Shown: one piece after another, positions 59,157 through 64,000 of the stretch
How the letters are laid out: each line of letters begins with the position of its first letter
Position numbering within the stretch: the stretch's first letter is position 1
NCBI GenBank assembly: GCA_016790285.1
Contig: JAEUPJ010000090.1
Span: forward strand, 23,939 to 87,938
DNA from: Roseateles sp.
GTDB lineage: Bacteria > Pseudomonadota > Gammaproteobacteria > Burkholderiales > Burkholderiaceae_C
DNA length: 64,000 nt
Reading direction: 5' to 3'
Notes under the pieces: generated by a model
Seen by the model: only the letters and a program-made list of their open reading frames with translations
What the model was told of the DNA's origin: nothing
Databases searched by the model: none
Made by a program: the position numbers and the translations under genes

Positions 59157-60539
59157 ATGCGCGCCCTGCTGCTGTCCTGCCTGTGCCTGCTGCTGGCCGC
59201 CTGTGCCGGCTCGCCGCTGAACCCGCCGCGCAACCAGCCGGCCGTGGCCGAGCCGATGCAGCGGGCGCCGCGCTCGGACACGCCGCAAACGGCCGTGGCG
59301 TTGAGCTTCAGCGGTGGCGGCCTGCGGGCGGCGGCGTTTGCGTACGGCGTGCTCGAGGGGCTGCGCAGCGAGCCGGCCGCGGGCGGGCGCAGCCTGCTGG
59401 ACGAGGTGACCTTCATCACCAGCGTGTCCGGCGGGTCGATCACGGCGGCTTATTTCGGCCTGCACGGTGCCCAGGGCCTGCAGGAGTTTCGGGACAAGGT
59501 GCTGCTGCGCGACGGCGAGGCCGGGCTGCGCTTCAGCCTGGCCAACCCGACCAACCTGATGCGGCTGTTCGCGGGCGGGCTCAACGACCGCAGCAACCTC
59601 AACGACTGGCTGGAGCGCGACGTCTTCAAGGGCGCCACCTTCGCCGACATGCTCAAGCGCGAGCGCCCGGCCGTGTGGATCAACGCCACCAACGCGCAGT
59701 ACCGGCTGGCCTTTCCCTTCCACGAGCGCGCCTTCGAATCCATCTGCAGCGACATGGCGAGCTTCCCGGTGTCGGAGGCGGTGGCGGCGTCGATGGCCGT
59801 GCCGCTGTTCTTTGCGCCGGTGGTGCTGGAGAAGTTCCCCGAGGCCTGCCGGCAGCCGCTGCCGCCGGGCCTCTCGCGCCGCGGCGCCGAGCGGGATGAC
59901 CTGCACCGCCTGCGACTGGCCTTGAAGCGCGCGCTGCAGGATTTCCGCGACCCGCGCACGGGCCGCTACCTCAAGCTCGTGGACGGCGGCGTGACGGACA
60001 ACCTGGGCCTGGTGAGCATCCTGCAAAGCCGTGTGCTGCTGGACACGCCCTACGGCCCCATCAGCGAGCACGACGCGGCCAACCTGCGCCGGCTGCTCTT
60101 CATCGTGGTGGATGCCGGGCAGGGGCCGAGCGCCGACTGGGGCCGCGAGGTGGCCGGGCCATCGGGCGTGGACATCGCCACGGCTGCGGTCGACACCGCC
60201 ATCGAGAGCACCATGCGCATGAGCTACGCCTACTTCGTGCCGATGATGCGGGCCTGGGAGCGCGACCTCGTCACCTGGCGCTGCTCGTTGCCCGAGGCGC
60301 GCAAGGCCGAGTTGCGACAGAAGAACCCCGATTGGCGCTGCGAGGACCTGCGCTTTGCCGTGACGCAGATCAGCTTTGCCGACCTGGCCGAGGCCGACGA
60401 GGCCGCGCTCAATGCCATCCCGACGCGGCTGAAGCTGCCGGCCGACCAGATCGACCGGCTGATCGCCGCCGGCCGCGAGGCGGTGGCGCGCGACGCGGGC
60501 GTGCAGCGCTTCTCGTCCGCGCTGCGCCGCGGGGAGTGA
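59157..60539 (+). CDS. patatin-like phospholipase lipoprotein
   Basis: A 460-residue lipoprotein (lipobox LLLAACAG). The patatin domain begins with the oxyanion motif SFSGGGLRAAAFAYGVLEGL and has the catalytic Ser in SVSGGSITAAYFG (GxSxG) and the Asp in VDGGVTDNLG. Such proteins cleave acyl esters of phospholipids. The C-terminal region (residues about 330 to 460) is a helical extension. A lipoprotein location suggests action at the outer membrane. It is convergent with the aldo/keto reductase gene, with no gap between stop codons. Confidence 0.92.
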   Translation: MRALLLSCLCLLLAACAGSPLNPPRNQPAVAEPMQRAPRSDTPQTAVALSFSGGGLRAAAFAYGVLEGLRSEPAAGGRSLLDEVTFITSVSGGSITAAYFGLHGAQGLQEFRDKVLLRDGEAGLRFSLANPTNLMRLFAGGLNDRSNLNDWLERDVFKGATFADMLKRERPAVWINATNAQYRLAFPFHERAFESICSDMASFPVSEAVAASMAVPLFFAPVVLEKFPEACRQPLPPGLSRRGAERDDLHRLRLALKRALQDFRDPRTGRYLKLVDGGVTDNLGLVSILQSRVLLDTPYGPISEHDAANLRRLLFIVVDAGQGPSADWGREVAGPSGVDIATAAVDTAIESTMRMSYAYFVPMMRAWERDLVTWRCSLPEARKAELRQKNPDWRCEDLRFAVTQISFADLAEADEAALNAIPTRLKLPADQIDRLIAAGREAVARDAGVQRFSSALRRGE

Positions 60540-61520
60540 TCACCAGAGCGCGTGCACCTGCGGCGCGATGCGGCGCTGGTAGAGGTCGGCCAGGGCCTGC
60601 ATCAAGGGCGCCGGCAGTGCGGCGAGGTCGGCGGCGCTGACGTTCTCGTCCACCTGGGCGGGTGTGCGGCCCCCGGGGATGGCGCAGGTGACGGCCTCGT
60701 GCATGAGGATCCAGCGCAGCGCCAGCCGGGCCATGCTCACGCCCTCGGGGAGCAGGGCGCGCAGTTCCTCGACGGCGGCCAAGCCCTCCTCGTAGTCGAC
60801 ACCGGAGAAGGTCTCGCCCTTGTCGAAGGCCTCGCCGTGGCGGTTGAAGCCGCGGTGGTCGTCTGCGCCGAAGGTGCTGCTGCGCGTGAACTTGCCGCTG
60901 AGCATGCCGCTGGACAGGGGCAGCCGGGCCAGCACGCCGACCTGGGCCTGTTGGGCCGCCGGCAGGAAGTCGGTCGCGGGCCGCTGGCGGAAGAGGTTGA
61001 AGATGATCTGCACCGACTGCACGCCGGGGTAGGCGAGCGCGGCCAGCGCCTCGTCGATGCGCTCCACGCTCACGCCGTAATGGCGCAGCTTGCCCTCGCG
61101 CACGAGGTCGTCCAGCGCGCCGAAGACCTCGGGCATGCCATAGACGGCGCTGGGCGGGCAGTGCAGTTGCAGCAGGTCCAGCGCATCGGTCTCGAGGTTG
61201 CGCAGGCTGCGCTCGATGAAGGGGCGCAGGTCGCGGTAGCCGTCGGCCACGTGCGGGTTGAGCCGCCTGCCGGCCTTGGTGGCGACGTGGAAGGCGTCGC
61301 CCGGCCGTTCACGCTTCAGGCGGGCGAGCAGCCGCTCGCTGTGGCCGTCGCCGTAGACGTCGGCGGTGTCGAAGAAGTTCACGCCGCGGTCCAGCGCCCG
61401 GTGCAGGGCGGCCATGGCCGCGGTGTCGTCGGTGTCACCCCAGGTGCCGCCGATGGCCCAGGCGCCGAAGCTGATGGCGGAGACGTTCCAGCCGGTGCGG
61501 CCGAGAGGGCGGTAGATCAT
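60540..61520 (-). CDS. aldo/keto reductase
   Basis: A 326-residue NAD(P)H-dependent oxidoreductase. The start MIYRPLGRTGWNVSAISFGAW is typical. The catalytic tetrad is spread over NFFDTADVYGDG (Asp and Tyr), ATKAGRR (Lys) and LLQLHCPP (His). The C-terminal part has cofactor-binding residues in AIPGGRTPAQVDEN. It belongs to the bacterial group of diverse aldo/keto reductases. The substrate is unknown. ATG 61520 is preferred over an in-frame codon 21 nt upstream. Confidence 0.93.
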   Translation of the reverse strand: MIYRPLGRTGWNVSAISFGAWAIGGTWGDTDDTAAMAALHRALDRGVNFFDTADVYGDGHSERLLARLKRERPGDAFHVATKAGRRLNPHVADGYRDLRPFIERSLRNLETDALDLLQLHCPPSAVYGMPEVFGALDDLVREGKLRHYGVSVERIDEALAALAYPGVQSVQIIFNLFRQRPATDFLPAAQQAQVGVLARLPLSSGMLSGKFTRSSTFGADDHRGFNRHGEAFDKGETFSGVDYEEGLAAVEELRALLPEGVSMARLALRWILMHEAVTCAIPGGRTPAQVDENVSAADLAALPAPLMQALADLYQRRIAPQVHALW

Positions 61521-61590
61521 GGTCAGGCCAGGAGGCAGCAAAGGGTGGGCGATGGTAGCGCAACCACCGCCCGCCAGCGCCTCGCGGGGC

Positions 61591-61905
61591 TTAGCCGCCG
61601 GTCTTCTTCTCCCAGGCGTTGCACCAGCCCTTGGCCAGCACGTCCTTGCCGTAGAACAGGGCGCAGCCGCCCGAGGGCTTGTTGCCGTCGGGGGCGTAGA
61701 GCTGGCAGTTGGCGCAGGTCTGGCCCTTGGCGAACTTGGGGAACTTCTTGGCGTCGACCTTGGCCGCGTCGGCGTGGTAGCCCACGGCCTTGGCTTCGTC
61801 GTCGCCCTCCTGCAGCAGCGACTGCGACTGGGCGGCGGCCAGCCCCGGCCCCAGCAGGGGCACGAGCTGGATGAGGCGGCGCCGGGTGAGCGAGGCCATG
61901 GGCAT
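61591..61905 (-). CDS. high-potential iron-sulfur protein (HiPIP)
   Basis: A 104-residue exported protein. The Tat-type signal TRRRLIQLVPLLGPGLAAAQ precedes the mature domain, in which Cys64, Cys67, Cys81 and Cys95 bind a [4Fe-4S] cluster (CANC, GGCALF, GWCNAW). HiPIPs carry electrons in the periplasm, for example from cytochrome bc1 to a terminal oxidase or photosynthetic reaction centre. ATG 61905 or 61899 are both possible starts. It is 8 nt downstream of the PhoH gene on the same strand, and likely co-transcribed. Confidence 0.95.
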   Translation of the reverse strand: MPMASLTRRRLIQLVPLLGPGLAAAQSQSLLQEGDDEAKAVGYHADAAKVDAKKFPKFAKGQTCANCQLYAPDGNKPSGGCALFYGKDVLAKGWCNAWEKKTGG

Positions 61906-61913
61906 CTGCGGCG

Positions 61914-63683
61914 TCAGAGCACTTCGGAGGCGAAGTCCGCCAGCCGCGAGCGCTCGCCGCGTGCGAGCGTGACGTGGCCGCTGTGGGCCCAGCCCTTGAA
62001 GCGGTCCACGGCGAAGGTGAGGCCCGAGCTGCCCTCGGTGAGGTAGGGCGTGTCGATCTGGGCGAGGTTGCCCAGGCAGACGATCTTGGTGCCGGGGCCG
62101 GCGCGCGTGATCAGCGTCTTCATCTGCTTGGGCGTCAGGTTCTGCGCCTCGTCGATGAGCACGAACTTGTTGAGGAACGTGCGCCCGCGCATGAAGTTCA
62201 GGCTCTTGATCTTGATCTTGGCGCGCACGAGGTCGTTGGTGGCGGCGCGGCCCCACTCGCCGGCACTGCTGTCGCTGCGCGCCAGCACCTCGAGGTTGTC
62301 GTCGAGCGCGCCCATCCACGGGCCCATCTTTTCCTGCTCGTCGCCGGGCAGGAAGCCGATGTCCTCGCCCACGGGCACCGTGACGCGGGTGACGATGATC
62401 TCGCTGTAGCGCCGCTCGTCGAGCACCTGCGCCAGGCCCGCGGCCAGCGTCATCAGCGTCTTGCCGGTGCCGGCCGTGCCCGCGAGGGTGACGAAGTCGC
62501 ACTCCGGGTCCATCAGCAGGTTGAGGGCGAAGTTCTGCTCGCGGTTGCGCGCCGTGACGCCCCACACCGCGTTCTTGCCGTGGGTGTAGTCGCGCAGGGT
62601 CTTCAGCACGGCCGTCTTGCCGGTGATCTCGGTGACGCGGGCGTACAGCGGCGTTGCGCCGGGCGCCTCGAGGTAGACGAACTGGTTGATCAGCAGCACC
62701 GGCACGAGCGGCCCGCTGATGCGGTAGAAGGTATGGCCGCCCTGCTGCCAGCTCTCCATCGTCTTGCCGTGCCGCTCCCAGAAGTCGGCCGGCAACGGCA
62801 GCACGCCCGTGTACAGCAGGTCGCCGTCCTCGAGCGTCTTGTCGTTGGTGTAGTCCTCGGCAGGCAGGCCGAGCGCGCGCGCCTTGACGCGCATGTTGAT
62901 GTCCTTGGACACCAGCACCACGTCGCGGCTGGGCTGCTGTTCGCGCAGCGTCTGTACCACCCCCAGGATCTGGTTGTCGGCCTTGCCCTGCGGCAGGCCG
63001 TCGGGCAGCTTGATGTCGAAGAGCGTGGTCTGGAAGAACAGCTTGCCGCCGGCTTCTCGATGCCCCGTCTTGGCCAGCTGGATGCCCGCCCGGGGGTCGA
63101 AGGCCGGCAGCGGTGCGCCGTCCCGCCCGTCCAGCGTGCCGGAGCGCACGAGCGCGTCGAGCTCGCGGCTGACCTGGCGCGCGTTCCGCGCCACCTCGCT
63201 CATGCCCTTCTTGTGGTCGTCGAGCTCCTCCAGCGTGATCATCGGCAGGAACACGTCGTGTTCCTCGAACCGGAAGAGGCAACTGGGGTCGTGCATCAGC
63301 ACGTTGGTGTCGAGCACGAAGAGCTTCGCGGGGCCCGAGCTGCCGTTCGTGCGCGCCCTGCGCGGCCTGGGCGTGGCCTGCGGTGGCGGCGCCGCGACGC
63401 GAACCGGCGCCGTGGGCAGCGGCGGCAGCGCCACGCTGGCAGGCAGGTCGGTCCCGGCCGCCGGGGCGTTGGGCGCACGCTGGGGCTGGAACAGGCGCGC
63501 CGCCGGGCGCGCAGCCGGGTTCGACGTGGCGTCCAGGAGGTCCAGCGCGGCCTGCGAGGGCTCTTCGGCCGCCGCGGCCCGGGGCTTCACGGTCTTCTTG
63601 TCCGCCCGGGGCGCGGCCTGGGTTTCGAAAGCGGCTGCCGGGAGCAGGTCGCCAGGGCGGGCAGGGGGCTTGGGCAGGGGCAT
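61914..63683 (-). CDS. PIN-PhoH family protein
   Basis: A 589-residue protein of the PhoH2 type. An Ala/Pro-rich extension of about 110 residues is followed by a PIN RNase domain (residues about 112 to 260: LFVLDTNVLMHDPSCLFRF, VFLPMITLEELDDHKKGMSE). The ATPase domain (about 355 to 585) has Walker A GTAGTGKTLMTLA (Lys408) and VLIDEAQNLTPKQMKTLITRAG. PhoH2-type proteins are RNA helicase-nucleases. It lies between a peroxiredoxin gene and HiPIP, all on the minus strand. Confidence 0.94.
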   Translation of the reverse strand: MPLPKPPARPGDLLPAAAFETQAAPRADKKTVKPRAAAAEEPSQAALDLLDATSNPAARPAARLFQPQRAPNAPAAGTDLPASVALPPLPTAPVRVAAPPPQATPRPRRARTNGSSGPAKLFVLDTNVLMHDPSCLFRFEEHDVFLPMITLEELDDHKKGMSEVARNARQVSRELDALVRSGTLDGRDGAPLPAFDPRAGIQLAKTGHREAGGKLFFQTTLFDIKLPDGLPQGKADNQILGVVQTLREQQPSRDVVLVSKDINMRVKARALGLPAEDYTNDKTLEDGDLLYTGVLPLPADFWERHGKTMESWQQGGHTFYRISGPLVPVLLINQFVYLEAPGATPLYARVTEITGKTAVLKTLRDYTHGKNAVWGVTARNREQNFALNLLMDPECDFVTLAGTAGTGKTLMTLAAGLAQVLDERRYSEIIVTRVTVPVGEDIGFLPGDEQEKMGPWMGALDDNLEVLARSDSSAGEWGRAATNDLVRAKIKIKSLNFMRGRTFLNKFVLIDEAQNLTPKQMKTLITRAGPGTKIVCLGNLAQIDTPYLTEGSSGLTFAVDRFKGWAHSGHVTLARGERSRLADFASEVL

Positions 63684-63756
63684 TCGAGGCGGAGTGAGCG
63701 CGCCGGCGCGTGCCGGCGCAGGCTGGGCGTGCTGGCGGACGGAGGCAGCGCGCCCG

Positions 63757-64000
63757 TCAGGCGGACTTCTTGAGCGCCTTGACCGCCTTGAGGACTTCCT
63801 CGACGTGACCGGCCACCTTGATGCCGCGCCACTCGGCCCGCATCACGCCGGTGGCGTCCATCAGGAAGGTGCTGCGCTCGATGCCCTTGACCTTCTTGCC
63901 GTACATGATCTTGTTCTTGACCACGCCGAACATGTGGCAGAGCTTCTCTTCGGTGTCGGCGATCAACTCGAAGGGCAGCTCGAGGTTGCTCTTGAACTTC
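63757..64000 (-). CDS. bcp: peroxiredoxin, Bcp/AhpC-TSA type, 3' part (cut by window edge)
   Basis: The last 80 codons of a gene that starts beyond the right edge. The visible part reads KFKSNLELPFELIADTEEKL, then MYGKKVKGIERSTFLMDATG and ends in a helix with EVLKAVKALKKSA, as in bacterioferritin comigratory proteins, thiol peroxidases that reduce hydroperoxides. The peroxidatic cysteine lies in the missing 5' part; CH in EEKLCHMFG may be the family's non-resolving cysteine. The gene is upstream of phoH on the same strand. Confidence 0.85.
   Translation of the reverse strand, partial: KFKSNLELPFELIADTEEKLCHMFGVVKNKIMYGKKVKGIERSTFLMDATGVMRAEWRGIKVAGHVEEVLKAVKALKKSA

Overview
The window is a GC-rich, tightly packed chromosomal segment of a Gram-negative bacterium. 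It is most likely a betaproteobacterium of the order Burkholderiales, of the Rubrivivax/Roseateles/Leptothrix kind. This inference rests on the short 98-residue H-NS protein, the dnaX-ybaB-recR block, a Tat-type high-potential iron-sulfur protein, many outer-membrane lipoproteins and TonB/LysR/GntR modules. No genome comparison was possible. I see no tRNA, rRNA, CRISPR array, prophage or intact insertion sequence. One structural RNA gene is present: the small bacterial signal recognition particle RNA at 13345-13445 on the minus strand. Many very long open frames antisense to real genes are artefacts of base composition.

Layout. 1-6.9 kb: H-NS, Fe(2+)-trafficking protein YggX, ArgA, a VOC protein and the RNA helicase HrpA. 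7.0-13.3 kb: a tandem pair of kinase-like/HDOD signalling proteins (the first has lost its kinase active site, the second keeps it and adds a GAF domain), followed by a DUF4398 lipoprotein, an OmpA-type lipoprotein and a small secreted protein. 13.3-16.2 kb: SRP RNA, a SirB-type membrane protein, a divergent PurM-like protein and an unrecognised protein. 16.2-23.3 kb: housekeeping genes (dnaX, ybaB, recR, MAPEG protein, mltD, gloB, methyltransferase, rnhA). 23.3-32.8 kb: amidohydrolase coupled to a solute-binding protein, dcd, SRPBCC protein, a cupin/ECF sigma/double-cupin cluster, and an S46 peptidase. 32.9-38.6 kb: YceI, two overlapping lipoprotein genes (NAGPA-like and L,D-transpeptidase-like), a DUF1566 protein, an orphan chemoreceptor and an acetyltransferase.

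38.6-50.9 kb is a catabolic and uptake region. A six-gene minus-strand operon encodes an enolase-superfamily dehydratase and a complete Opp/Dpp-type ABC transporter. It faces a GntR/FCD regulator and a TonB-dependent receptor across an intergenic region holding two matching palindromes. An FMN-dependent 2-hydroxyacid dehydrogenase and a LysR regulator follow. Together they suggest uptake and oxidation or dehydration of a sugar acid or hydroxy acid whose identity the sequence does not give. 51-64 kb: a Sel1-repeat protein, a three-gene ECF sigma operon with 4-bp overlaps, a DinG/XPD-type helicase that carries an N-terminal RecB/Cas4-type nuclease motif, a DUF2237 protein, an exported amidase, DNA polymerase IV, a patatin lipoprotein, an aldo/keto reductase, HiPIP, a PIN-PhoH protein and the 3' part of a peroxiredoxin gene cut by the window edge.

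The most promising undescribed systems are the pseudokinase-HDOD / kinase-HDOD-GAF pair, the ECF sigma gene flanked by two cupin proteins that lack a zinc anti-sigma domain, the nuclease-helicase fusion, and the dehydratase/transporter regulon with visible operators.
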